64,000 bases of DNA from Anagrus nilaparvatae (taxonomy: Eukaryota; Arthropoda; Insecta; Hymenoptera; Mymaridae). Shown piece after piece: positions 49,435 through 61,099 of the stretch (within the stretch, counting starts at the first letter, position 1; each line of letters opens with the position of its first letter). The position numbers and the translations under genes are program-made. Under the pieces are notes generated by a model. It did no database searches, was not told the DNA's origin, and saw only the letters and a list, made by a program, of their open reading frames with translations. The stretch is from positions 67,734,501 through 67,798,500 of the forward strand of contig JAKSXM010000007.1 of assembly GCA_022575985.1 (NCBI GenBank). Direction: 5' to 3'.

Positions 49435-50435
49435 GGAGGAATTTCAATAATGCACTATTTAGTACCATGCGTAAAAGACAAAATATATATTTGAAACCCA
49501 ATAATTTGGTAAAATACATATATAAAATTCAAAAAACTGAAGAAAAAAAATTTTTTAGCGTTTTAAAAAGTTCCTTTCATTAACTTTCAACCCTCTTGCT
49601 TTGAGTCATCCCCTAATGTTCTCAAAGTTACTTGGTTTTATTGGCAAATTTACGTGCATATTTAACCATTTTAGATGAAATTCGATGTTCATTGACTCGT
49701 GTTCAGCGACTCAAAAACCCTAAATTCCGATGAAAATTTCCTATATAAAGTTTAAAAAGTATCCATAAAACTGGATTCTACGCTAGGGCTTAAATTAAAA
49801 AAGAATTACAAATTATTTTCTTTGTCAATAGCATAGTAGTTTTCTAAACAAAAGTTTTAAAAAAATTTTAAAATTTTGCAACTGCAACTTTTAGTCAGTA
49901 TTACTTCGACTATAATTATGATTTTCAGGTCCGTAATATTTCGCATTTATCAAAATAAACTTTTTTGAGAACCGGTTAAAAATCCATTATTCTTTATCGT
50001 TTAAAATATGAATAAATATAAGTACTTAACTAAAGAATTATTTATGTAAACTCAAACTTTCTCAAATAATAATCTTTAACTAAAAAGTTTTTTAAATCTA
50101 TTTAATTTTCTTGAGTTTGAAACATTAACGTGACAAATTATGTACTATAAAGACTTGGTTAAATTATTAAAAAACTCGTTTTATCCTTTTTCTTTTATCG
50201 ATAATGCAATTATTGCTTCTAAAATGGACACTTTTCGATTATACTTTTAATTTCTCTAGAGCGTAATTTATATCGATTCATCAATTAGATGTTCTAATTT
50301 TTAGAAAAATAAAAATTTTATTAAATTAAAATTCTTCTTTTTTTTATTTGAACTTTGGATGCAATTTTCTTAATAAAAATTTTACATACTTTTCTTATTT
50401 TAATATTTGGCCATTTGTTAAAATTAGTGTCTTAA
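49435..50435. other. CUB intron, no gene recognised
   Basis: An isolated copy of the fold-back phrase (CGTGTTCAGCGACTCAAAAA) lies at 49697-49720. The rest is A/T-rich. Confidence 0.45.
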
Positions 50436-50665
50436 CCCATTAGTTCCCAAATGGACCTGAATTGTCGTTTGAAATTACGTCTATAAAGCTTGTTTAAAAT
50501 TAAAATTTTTTTTAACCAAAAATGTTCCCCTATGCAAAAAGAGTTGCTCTTTCATATTTTTGGGTCAGATTAATGAAATTTTGGACTGGAAATGAAATAC
50601 AACCACTAAACAAGCTTTATAGACGTAATTAAACGACAACTCAGGTCCGCTTGGGAACTAATGGG
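50436..50665. mobile_element. piggyBac-like MITE, TTAA-flanked
   Basis: CCCATTAGTTCCCAA begins the left end and TTGGGAACTAATGGG closes the right end. TTAA lies directly outside both (50432-50435, 50666-50669). The arms pair for about 60 bp (including ACGTCTATAAAGCTTGTTTA and its complement) around a ~110 bp centre. The TTAA target and ends starting CCC are typical of piggyBac elements. Non-coding, 230 bp. Confidence 0.85.
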
Positions 50666-50669
50666 TTAA

Positions 50670-51316
50670 GACAAAAATTCAAGCAATACAATTAACAGTG
50701 AGCTTTCCTGTGATCCAAATTTTATTAAAAAATCAATTTTTCCATAGAATATTTTATCTTCAAGACTGTATAAAATGACCTTTTTTTTCTAAAATTGGAA
50801 AAAAATATCTTATTTAAAATCAAATTGTCAGATAAACGTTTTACCAGTATAATAATATCCTTAAGTTTATACGAATAATAAAAAAAATTTTTTATTTAAA
50901 TATTATCACTTAAAACCATATGTTATCTAGAATTTTTCTCATTCTTTTTCTATGTTTTTCAATAAAACTTCTATAAATACTTATATATCCAATAATATTA
51001 TTGGTTATTGAGTGTCTTGAATTTATAAAACTAAAATATTCAAATTTAAGCTCGTGCCTATACATAAAATATATATGAAATTTTTTACAAAATCGATCAA
51101 ATAATATTTTTTTTTTTTTTTTGAGAATTTTTATCTGATATTCTACAGGGAAATTTATTTTGACAAGTTAAATTATTGTTTTGAAATATATGGGTAAATT
51201 TTATGACAAGTTCTTTTTTTATCTTTTTCAGTAACCTTTATTTCATCTCGTTTTAGTAACTTAATGTCAAAAAAAATTACATAAAATTTTTTGAAAATAA
51301 ATTTTTTTTACTTCAG
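50670..51316. other. end of the CUB intron, A+T-rich
   Basis: No gene recognised. It ends with a pyrimidine tract and TTCAG acceptor at 51312-51316. Confidence 0.6.
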
Positions 51317-51524
51317 ATTTTGGTATTACCACTGGAAAACAAGACTCTGCATACCCTTGTGCCTTTGCTTTCAACAGTACTGAATCGCAGAATGGTACTT
51401 TTACATCACCAAATTATCCAGGATATTATCCAAGAAATACAGAATGCCATTACTTTTTTAATGGCCAATTAAAAGAAAAAGTTCATTTACATTTTAATTA
51501 TTTTGACGTCGAGGGTATTTTACC
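51317..51524 (+). CDS. CUB2 first half: exon 3 recognised of the two-CUB gene
   Basis: 208 bp between TTCAG and GTAAGT. It enters with AT completing AAT from exon 2. It encodes the linker NFGITTGKQDS, then YPCAFAFNSTESQNGTFTSPNYPGYYPRNTECHYFF and VHLHFNYFDVEG: the start of CUB2 with its first cysteine pair and two likely N-glycosylation sites (NST, NGT). The FDVE acidic cluster is like that of calcium-binding CUBs. It ends two bases into a proline codon (CC|T). Confidence 0.88.
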
Positions 51525-51593
51525 GTAAGTAACTTTTTCATTAAAATTTTTTAAAAAACAAAAAGTAAATTTAAAAAAAACTTTTTTTTTTAG
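51525..51593 (+). other. intron inside CUB2
   Basis: A 69 bp intron, GTAAGT donor and TTTTTTTTTTAG acceptor. The split proline codon is restored and followed by the third CUB2 cysteine. Confidence 0.85.
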
Positions 51594-51844
51594 TTGTGAT
51601 GCTGTATCAGCAAGTGATTATGTAGAATTTTCAAACTATGCAATAACAGATAGAAAATATTCACGTCATTGTGGTCAACTAACAGAATTCGATATTTATA
51701 GCGATTGGCAGTATTTTCGAGTTACGTTTAAAAGTAACGATCGTTTAGATGGTACTGGTTTTAATGCAAGTTATTATTTTTATAGTCAAGAAGATAATTA
51801 CACCCAAAAAACACCACAAAATTCAGCTTCTACGAGTAAATTCG
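51594..51844 (+). CDS. CUB2 second half: exon 4 recognised of the two-CUB gene
   Basis: It encodes CDAVSASDYVEFSNYA, YSRHCGQLTEF, YFRVTFKSNDRLDGTGFNASYYF and then a polar tail (EDNYTQKTPQNSASTSKF). Cysteines three and four complete CUB2; NAS and NYT are likely glycosylation sites. The end is ambiguous: TTCG|GTAATA is a usable donor at 51845, giving the end stated, while reading on gives GNI and a TAA at 51853-51855. Family members normally continue after CUB2, so I prefer the splice. The next exon was not found in the remaining 12 kb. Confidence 0.82.
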
Positions 51845-51855
51845 GTAATATATAA

Positions 51856-53092
51856 AAGTTTAAATTAATAATCGTAAAATTTTATTTAAAAGTTTTATTA
51901 ATATAATGAAATAATACAAAAAAAATTTTTATGTATATCGAAATTATAAAGAACTAAACTTTTTTTAACGAAAATAATACCTGGTGGCTTGGTTTATTAT
52001 AATATAATAAAGTATTCTTTATAGTATATTACATTTTAAATGAAAAATTTGCATAGAAATTAAATATATTTTCTACAAAATTTAAAATAGGTATAAATTT
52101 GCCTTTATTATTTTATTATTTTGTTTAACTTCATTGTATACACCGAAAAATATATTTACTTCCGCCTGCGGTATACAATAGTTTAGAAAATTAAAAATAT
52201 GAAATAATTTTATGTATTTAATGTATATTTTGAAAAATAATTTAGGGTAGATTTGTCAATTTAAAAAGACATAATAATTTTTAACAAGAACGAGGAAGGG
52301 GAGGGGGAATATATTAGAGGTGATATGTGTCCGATTTTTCAATATGTCAGAAATATTATTTTAAAGATTATTCTTTATATTTGCTGGGATATGCAAGATC
52401 CTATTTATTGTGATCTACTAAAACCTGGTAAAACATACAATGCCTTATAGTTTCCAACTAAATGATTTAGCAAAAAATCTCGAAGAAAAACGATCCTTTT
52501 CCGGATAATAAGGATCGCGTCTAAGCTAAATCAAAAAAATCGAAATTCGACTTTCGACATCTTCGATATATTCTTGCTTGGAAGATTTGTCAAAAATAGA
52601 GAGAGAAACCTTAATTTCCTGTATATTAGTGCTTCTAAGTTTAGTAACTTAACTTAGTCGCGCGCCCTAGAGGGTGCTGTAATAAGGATTGCGGCTTATT
52701 TACCAGACTTAGCTTCCACAGCTTTATCACCTTTTCCGGTAGATGCAGAATGGTTTAGCTGGAAGACATTTTATTAATGAAGTAAAGTTTCGCTAAAAAT
52801 TTGGCGTGATAACTTTCTTGCTTCAAAACCGAAGCCATGTTATCATTCAGGGATCCGCTAACTACATAAAAAGTGGAAGCAGGTGGTAAATAGTAACGGC
52901 AACTATTTACCAGATTGTTTAGATTTAGGTATAAAAAATAGTGAATAAAAGATTTTTGTTAAAATCGGACTAAAATTTATGCATACACCTTATATAATAG
53001 CCGTTTGTAACCGTAGGAAAATAAATACTAACTTATCTGCCGTTTATAACCGTGCATAAGTTAATATCAGATAGCCTGCCATTCCAAACTTA
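51856..53092. other. downstream of CUB2, no gene recognised
   Basis: Contains the second copy of the 76 bp repeat (52603-52680). Also two direct repeats like GCCGTTTATAACCGT (52989-53003 and 53040-53052 with small differences), and moderately G+C-rich sequence at 52600-52930 with no domain. Confidence 0.45.
52603..52680 (+). repeat. dispersed ~76 bp repeat, copy 2
   Basis: GAGAAACC to CGCGCCCTAGAGGGTGC is the reverse complement of 9496-9571 with a few changes. Confidence 0.6.
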
Positions 53093-54104
53093 CAAGGGGA
53101 GTTCAATACATTTGGAACACCGAATTACACCAAATGGTTATGGATGATTTTGTTATGTTGAAAAAACATGCCGACTACCCTCCGTTCCTTCCAATGGGCC
53201 TTCTGGGCCTAGAAACGCAGGGCTCAATGTTATAAAATAGGATTTTTTGGTAATTTTCAAAGAAACGCCAAAACCTCGCAAGTTAACCAAAACTCTTCTG
53301 GATGGTCTCATTTTTTTGGTTTAAGTATCACCTTTCATACGCCGTAAACCGCAATTTATTATCACTTATTCTCTCATCACTATAGCCAATTAACCAAACG
53401 GTCATTTTTAGCTAAATATGACCAATTTTTAAAATGCTGCCAAATTTGTAATTTCTGACGAAAATGGATTTTATAGGTCTGAAAAAATTTGTACAAGCTT
53501 CAAGTTTCCAAAACTTTTTTACTTTACCCTTTTCAATAATTTGTTAACCAGATATGATAATTTGAAGTCACAGTCCCAATTTTACGATTTTTTAAAAAAT
53601 CTCATTTTTAATGCTAACTTTGAAAAGCCATTTCTTAAAAACGAATCAAGGAAATGAGACGAGCAAAAAATTTTTGGAAACTTAAAGCTTATATAAATTT
53701 TTTCCGACCTATAAAACCCATTTTCGTCAGAAATTACAAATTTGGCAGCATTTTAAAAATTGGTCATTTTGAGCTAATAATGACCGTTTGGTTAATTGGC
53801 TATAGTGATAAGAGGATTAGTGATAATAAATTGCGGTTTGCGGCGTATGAAAGGTGATACTTAAACCAAAAAAATGAGACCAACCAGAAGAGTTTTGGTT
53901 AACTTGTGAGGTTTTGGCGTTTCTTTGAAAATTACCAAAAAATCCTATTCGAGATCCTATTTTATAACATTGAGCCCTGCATTTCTAGGCTCAGAAGGCC
54001 CATTGGAAGGAACGGAGGGTAGTCGGCATGTTTTTTCAACATAACAAACTCATCGATAACCATTTGGTGTAATTCGGTGTTCCAAATGTATTGAACTCCC
54101 CTTG
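53093..54104. mobile_element. 1.0 kb fold-back element with TTA target duplication
   Basis: Ends CAAGGGGAGTTCAATACATT and its complement, with TTA on both sides (53090-53092, 54105-54107). Arms of about 460 bp align nearly end to end with scattered differences; the centre is about 90 bp. A 3 bp TTA/TAA duplication is typical of PIF/Harbinger. Open frames inside are by-products of the inverted repeat. Just to the right (54190-54300), a diverged copy of the terminal sequence seems present. Confidence 0.85.
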
Positions 54105-54107
54105 TTA

Positions 54108-54544
54108 GTCTAGTAATAATTAAAGTCTCAACCGTTTTAATAGAACTCTAGATAAATAATTGTATAAGTTTTTGACCGTGAGACAATCTTACTGATGTAT
54201 CGCTGATATTTTTTCAATATATCAAAGTCATCCATAAATGTAGGTTGTAATTTAATATCCCAAATGTGGTAGTATTCCTTTGTTAGAATAATTAGGTTTA
54301 TGAATTTAGAATAATTTAGGGACTTTATGAAAATTTTGTCCGAAGAACCGCAGAACCAATAAATTACTTGCATTTTATTTTTTGCTTTATATTTTTTCAT
54401 TAATTAACTTAATTATTAAAATTTAGCTTTTATTCAAATTTATAAATGTGTGAAAACGTGTTTAAATGTTCTCTTTTTTTTTTAATTGTTCTGAATTGAC
54501 AATAAGTTTTTAATTTATAATTTTAAATATATATATGTTTATTA
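54108..54544. other. spacer with a possible decayed fold-back end
   Basis: 54215-54290 resembles the right end of the preceding fold-back (CCAAATGTGGTAGTATTCCT, then TTGTTAG). The rest is A/T-rich. Confidence 0.35.
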
Positions 54545-54964
54545 CACTGGAAAAAGTAACTTTCTTATATTAACAAAAAAATTAGAACATTTTCGAAAAA
54601 TTAGTAAATTTTCGAAAAAATTTGTAAATATTCGAAAAAAATTTTATAATTACTAAATTTAGTATATTAACAAAAAATTCGAGTATTCTCGATTTCTTTT
54701 TGTGAATTCGCAAGAAAAATTGATAATTTACAATTTTTTTCTCGAAAATTTACAAAAAATAGTTGTAAATTTACAACTTTTTTCATAAAATCACAAAAAA
54801 AAATCGAGAATTCTCGAATTTTTCGATAATGTACTAAATTTAGTAAATTTACGATTTTTATCGAATATTTACAAAATTTTTTGAAAATCTACTAATTTTC
54901 TATTAATTAATTTCTACAAAATTCTATTTTTTTTGTAAATCTAAGAAAGTTACTTTTTACAGTG
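54545..54964. mobile_element. TA-flanked palindromic MITE, 420 bp, with repeated TTCGAAAA words
   Basis: CACTGGAAAAAGTAACTTTC pairs with GAAAGTTACTTTTTACAGTG. TA lies outside both ends (54543-54544, 54965-54966). The interior is a chain of short units such as AAATTTTCGAAAA, AATTCGAGTATTCTCGA and TTTAGTA, many self-complementary. This parallels the layout of the 31.4 kb palindrome: CACxG ends, TA target, inner array of small palindromes. Non-coding. Confidence 0.8.
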
Positions 54965-54966
54965 TA

Positions 54967-57445
54967 CGTAAACTTAACTTTTCGTATATATAAAATATTT
55001 ATGATTGTATTTAAATTACGAAAAGTGTATTAAATTTACAAGCGAATTAAAATATAATTAAGTATCATTTTGGAATTTGCAAACTAATTAATCAAACAAT
55101 AAATTATATTTTTCGCTTCATTTATTCCAAATATGCACTTATAATTAATATAAAGTTTATATGGTAACCTATATGAACAATGTTATATTATCAAAAATAG
55201 TTACAAAGAAGGAAAAGTTAAAAATGTATGAGCGAACAAAAATTTTTTTTAAATATTTCAAATTGTAGTAGCAAAACATTTTATAAGGTTGATACAAGAA
55301 ACTTAATTAGCTTGTAAATGCAAAACAAAAGAACACGAATGAAACTTTGAAGTGAAAAGCGAAAACATAAACAACAAATACCTAAAGTATAGCAGAAAAT
55401 AGAGAAATACACGAGAAATATTCCTTACTTAGGAAAATCAGTATAAGAATTGTTTATTAGTGGATAACACAGAATAAAGCTTTAGGAAACATCTCATAAC
55501 TAATAAATAAAGGAACGCATCTGTCAAATGCCAGAGTCAAGTAGAAACTAAACAATCCAGATATAATATAAAGGACAAACATTTAGATATATTATTGAAT
55601 TTCAAACAGTAAGGCACTAAAACAGGATGAGAATTTAGACCGCGAATTAAAATTCTTTGGCATAACAATATCATGGAGAGGGTTCACACAAATGTTTGAA
55701 AACTTTAGGTATTACAAATTAAATATTTTAATATGGATTTTTTTAAGTCCTGGTTGCTGGCAGGATTTCGTTTGAACAAGAATTGAAGAAATTTAATATC
55801 ACAAAAAAATAGCTTAGTAAACTTTTTCCTTATAAAATTATAATAGTACTAAATGTCTATATTCAATATTATTTTTCAATTGCATTTTTTCAGTTTTTGG
55901 ATATGCTGAAAATGTTCAAAAAAATATTTGATACGTAATTTTTTTATTTTTAATAAAAATTATAATTAGTACAATTTAGTAGTGATTTTGAATACTGTTA
56001 GTGAAGGGTAGCAACGTCATGTTGCTAAAAAAGCTCCATATGACTCTGTATAATTTGGTGACGTTATATAACTAACTTAAATCTATTATTTTTCGGATTA
56101 AACTTACGTATAAAATATTTTAAAGTCAGCTATAATAAAATATACTAAACCAATAAAATAGAATTTTAAAATTTTACTCATTATAAATCCCATTTTACAA
56201 AATAAGCATATAATTTTAATTTATTAGTTAAAAAATTACAAGGTTTAATAAATTTAAAAAATTTTTAAATCTATAAAATTTTGAATAAATGTCAATTTAT
56301 TTAGTAATAAATTTAATAAAATTAATTAATTATTTTAAATTGGATTATAATTGTGAATTTTAACATTTTATTATATGGAATTTAATAAATTAAATGTAGC
56401 TTTATTACATAATATTAAATTAAACTTTATATAAAGTAGTACAAATATGACATATATATATATATAAATTTAAAATCGATGTACACGTCGATATGTCTAC
56501 TTATGTGTAGAATATTATATTACAAAATTATTATACAGAATATGCATCAAAAACTATATTACCTATATATATAAGCGAATGCTAGCTAAACATTTTTCAA
56601 GCTAAAATTTATAGGCAAAGAGTCAAATAAAGCTGACTTGCTGTATATATATAAAATCAAAAAAGTTTTAAATTGCTAAAAATAAAGGATAATTTGAAGG
56701 TGACGTACTATACGCTTAAATATAAAATCAGAATTTATGTTTATTTTTGTCATGTACAATATTTTTTAAAAATTTATTTTAAATGTTTTTAGAAAATTTT
56801 TTATTTTTAAAATTGTATTAATGTATTTACATTCAAAAAATTTTTAAATTTTTATATGTTCAATACGTGGATAAATTTTTAGACAGTTACTTGACAATGC
56901 AAATATCAGTATTTTATAGGTAATATTTGTTTAATAAAATATAAATTTTTGATTTATTTATATCAATAGGGGAAAGTGAGGTAAAACCTTCTGTACAATT
57001 AATATTATGGGATTTTTTAAAATTTGAACTTTTGAAGGTACTAACTATGTTACACCAAGGAAAAAAAAGTTGAGGAATGTGTAATTTTTTCGGTTTAACT
57101 GATTTTGAGTAAGCGACGAGAATCATTAAAATTCCTAAAAAAAAATTATTTTTTTATAGCTAAGTTTGCTTACTTCTTTATAAAAATGAAATTTTTCGAT
57201 TTTTTAACGTTTTAACGCCTGTTTTAAAGTTTTGTGATAAAAATTGTGAAGAATCCTAAAAAAAAGTTGTCTTTTACAACAAAGGTTTACTGATGACTCG
57301 TTTTAAAATTATTTTTTTTGGCTTTTTTCAAATTTTTAACAACTTCCGAGGGTGGCTCCCTGAATTCGCGACATTTTTTTTTAGATGTGATGCCCTAGTA
57401 CCTCAGTATATAGAGGACTTAATTGACTGATTTGATAATTAGTAT
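54967..57445. other. A+T-rich stretch, no gene recognised
   Basis: Purine-rich patch at 55200-55560 without a domain; (TA)n at 56452-56464. No exon recognised. Confidence 0.5.
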
Positions 57446-57745
57446 GTGAGAACACCATTTCATATCATTATCAATATAAAGACCAAGATTTTTTCTTAGA
57501 TTTTTTACCATTTTAGATAGTTAAATCTGTAAACCACCAAAATAAAAAGAAGAATTTGTGTCATATAAGCTAGAAGATTTTTTTCTAAAAATTATGTAGT
57601 TTTTCATTTGAATATTAATTTTAAAATTATTTTCGAGACACCATTTTTCAATTTCGGGAAAATGGTTTTGGAGAAGGGAAACACCAAAATTTAAGTCATT
57701 GTAGAGGACCTGTAGATAAATTTGAAGATCATCGGCAATTTTTTA
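57446..57745 (-). pseudogene. RT fragment related to the 27.3-29.7 kb retrotransposon
   Basis: On the minus strand: ADDLQIYLQ (second RT catalytic box minus its first residue), LNFGVSLLQNHFPEIEKW, then SFYFGGLQI, one stop (TAA), and LSKMVKNLRKNLGLYIDNDMKW. The order matches residues ~523-640 of the 27.3-29.7 kb ORF, including the SFYFGG and DMKW words. Only about 100 codons survive and both sides are lost. Its upstream side meets a CACTGAAAAAAAA unit. Confidence 0.75.
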
Positions 57746-57890
57746 AGGCATTTACAATCGTTTGAGCAAGACAAAAAACTTAATTCCGCTGCCACACGCT
57801 GGTTTTTTTTCAGTGTAAAATAATTAGCCACTCGATGAAAAAAAAAAAATTTCACGACCTCAAGCGTTTTTTTTAGTGTACAATTAAAGT
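57746..57890 (-). repeat. two CACTxAAAAAAAA-type MITE ends in tandem
   Basis: On the minus strand, TACACTGAAAAAAAACCAGC (ending near 57822) and TACACTAAAAAAAACGCTTG (ending near 57885) look like ends of the family seen at 35.2 and 54.5 kb. No complete inverted partner is seen. Confidence 0.4.
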
Positions 57891-58516
57891 TTCTTATTAA
57901 TTTATTAAATTTATAATAAAAAAGATTTTATTAAATTTTCCTTTCACGTATAAAAATCATACTGCAAACTTTGAAAGATAGATATGCTAATAATAGATGA
58001 AAAAGGTCTACAACCAGATATCAAAAAGCTTTTATAGTTTTAAAAGCATTTTAATGAATGAAATTTGTTAGTTCTACTAATAAAAAGTTTTAATTTTATA
58101 CGTTTATTGCAGAAAATACATAGGACGCTTTTGTCATCTCATATATACTTTAAATTTGGATTATTTTATACAAATAAATGTTTTTTTAACTGATTGAGTA
58201 TAAATATAGACCTGTGTTTATTTATTTATGGGCTAATTTAAATGATTTTACCATAACGAAGATTTCAAAGTTTAATTTTAATTCTATCGGTTCATAAAAT
58301 ATTTTTATCAAAAGTTTATTTATTTCGCTCAATCCAAATTGAAAAATAGCTTACATGTAACTATCGGCGTTAATTTTATTTATTATGAAATTCTTCTCAT
58401 ACCTTTGAGGAATCTCAGTACCATCTTACCAAACGTTTTTATTAATTAGTCACTTTACATCGAAAATTGCATTAAAAAAAAAATTAAATATTAAAAAAGA
58501 GTCATTCAATGTAAGA
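57891..58516. other. A+T-rich stretch, no gene recognised
   Basis: Nothing recognisable. Confidence 0.5.
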
Positions 58517-58887
58517 AGTCATGCGGTTGCCAAAAAAAGTTTCCTGATTTGGCCCGTGTATATTCATGAAATATGAAAACACTGAATTTTTTAGCTCTCT
58601 AAAAATCACTTTGTATAAATTTTAAATTTTCGGAAAAGTCACGTGACCAAATGAAAATCTGACTAAATAGTCCAAAAACTATTTTCAATACTTTTTTGAC
58701 TGGTTTTGTTAATAGGTTTACTAAAAATTGCATAAAAAATGAAAAATGGACAAATTATTGTCATTTGGGCAAATCTTCACCTATATTAGGGCTAAAAAAT
58801 TCAGGGTTTTCATATATTTCATGTGTATATGAAGGAACGACCAAAATAGTCTAACTCAGGGGATTCGTTTTGGCAACCACATGACTT
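58517..58887. mobile_element. MITE-like inverted-repeat element, ~370 bp
   Basis: GTCATGCGGTTGCCAAAA faces TTTTGGCAACCACATGAC. Inside, the arms remain partly alignable (ATATTCATGAAATATGAAAA against TTTCATATATTTCATGTGTA, and CAAATGAAAAT against GTCATTTGGG). Target duplication unclear. Non-coding. Confidence 0.65.
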
Positions 58888-61099
58888 TTTATTAGGAATA
58901 ACTCAAAAATAACAGCAAGGCTAATATGTTCATTAATTTTGTGTTGAAGTATTCATATTCTATAATTAATTAGTTAGACACTGCGAAAATAATCAATATA
59001 TATTCTGTTCACATTATGTTCTTATAATAAGAGTTTTAATTATCAAAAAAACTTTTATTTAAAACACATATTTCTATAAAACAAAAACTATTTATACAAA
59101 TACAGTAAAAAGTCTTTCCACACAGCCAAAAACAAAAAAAAATAAAAATGAAACATAAAAAAAAAAGTTTTGACTCTTGATATACACGATTTGTTAGCTT
59201 AAACATAAAAAAAAAATGTGCGACAGTATGAGCTTTAACAAATCTTATATAATATGGAACAGTAACTTAAAACTATTGTTTTCCAGACAATAAAATCGTC
59301 AATTGTATATTTAACAAGATTTCTATTCTTACTTTTTTTTTTATTATTATTTTTTTTCTGCTTGTGTATTTAATAGCAAAAAAATATATAGAACAAAAAT
59401 CATACAGTTCAGGATTTAATTTACAGGATGAACATTTTTTTTATAATTTTAAATACAAAAGCTTTTCCTTTTTTTGATTAATTTTTTTTAATTGTTCTTT
59501 ATGTACTTGATTATTTACTGTTAATTTAATTATGCATTGTTGTATATATATATATATATATAACAATAGATAAGAAATTTAATTCAACTATTCAAGATTC
59601 AAAATCTTTCTTGTTAGTTCTTTTATATTTTATATTTTATTTAAGTCCTTTAAAATTCAATTGTAAATTAAGCTTTATTTATATAATTTTAAACGCAAGC
59701 TTTTTCTTATAATTAGGTTATATTACATTTTAAAAGTATTTTAATTGATGCAAAAAATACAATAGAAAATCATATTATTTTAAGAAAAAATAATATTTTA
59801 ATAAAATTTTTAAAATAAAATATTTTTTATTTTTACGTTGGTTATGATGGAGAATTTTCGTTAAACAAAATATTTTAATAAATATTTTAATAAAATCATA
59901 TTATTATAAAATTTATATCACAAATAATACAGAATATTTTATGATTTTATATATAAAATGTGCTTTTTTTTGGTATTTTTAAATTTAATTATTCTGTTAT
60001 AATATAAATTTTTATAAATATTAAAATAATTAAAAAATCAGTTTTTTACAATTACTGAAGTCTTAATAAAGAATTTTATCAATAAAAAGTAGATGTTTGC
60101 TTGATATTTGGTAGTATAGGGAGGAGACTTTTAAAATAGAAATTGCAAGATAGACATTTGAACATACTTTCTTAATGAAGTGGAAATTTAAGATATAAAA
60201 AAAATGATATTTTCTTTTAAAATAAGAAAAAATAAAACTACCTTATGCTACAGAAAAACGATCAAAGTATTATTAGCTTTGATCTGCAAAAAGTAAAGTA
60301 TTATATAGTGACAGAAAAGGTATGGCAATTTATGCAAACGATTTAACGATAAAAATCTAACAGAAGAGGATAAATCAGGTTATAAAGGTGCAGAGAAAAC
60401 CAATGACAATTACCAAATAAAATCCTGTTAAGCTACAGATTTTATAAGAAAAGAAATGTGATTTCTGAAAACCAATAAAGTTAATAGCTGCAGTTGGATA
60501 AAAAAAATTAAATTAAATAATTCATCATTAAATAATAGTTTTGCCTTGCCACTGGAGAAGAAAAAATTATGCTTTGCCCTCAACTGAAAAAAAAATTCGG
60601 CTTCGCGCCTTAGATTGCTATTTACGTGGATAATAATATACTATTTCTGGTAAACGGTCAGAAAGCAAGTATATTCCAACCAGCAAATGCGTATTTTCTT
60701 GCCACTGACACAAAAAAAATTTGTTTTGTATAAAGCTCTGGGCTCTAAAAAGAATGCCCGAAACCGAGTTCACCCCTGAAGGTAAAAAATTGGCTATTTT
60801 TTTGTACAATACGAAACTCTTTTAAATTTAAATTTGAACTTAAAAAATTTTTAAGTTACATTAATGTACAGTTGTTAAACTTTTACAGTTTTTTACAAAA
60901 TTATATATATAGAAATAATACAAATTTTTAATTTAAAGTTTTGACTTATAATTTTTATGACATTAGCGTTAACTTATTACTACATTATAATTCATTAGTA
61001 TTTAATATAAAAATTATCCAGAATTTTAATATGCTAAATTTATTTGTATATATATATAATTAATTGGTACCATAATTCCCATCCATTGTAATTTTTTCC
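58888..61099. other. A+T-rich stretch, no gene recognised
   Basis: (TA)n at 59544-59562. A patch at 60540-60780 shares words (TTGCCACTG, CCAGCAAATGCG) with the hairpin repeats near 34.7 kb but does not fold clearly. No exon recognised. Confidence 0.45.

Noticed and set aside
53654..53857. 67-codon open frame inside the 1 kb fold-back
   Set aside because: It lies wholly in one arm of an inverted repeat, with no domain and a weak mirrored reading in the other arm.
60240..60480. Possible decayed retroelement coding near 60.3 kb
   Set aside because: Short readable pieces are interrupted everywhere and match no motif I can name.
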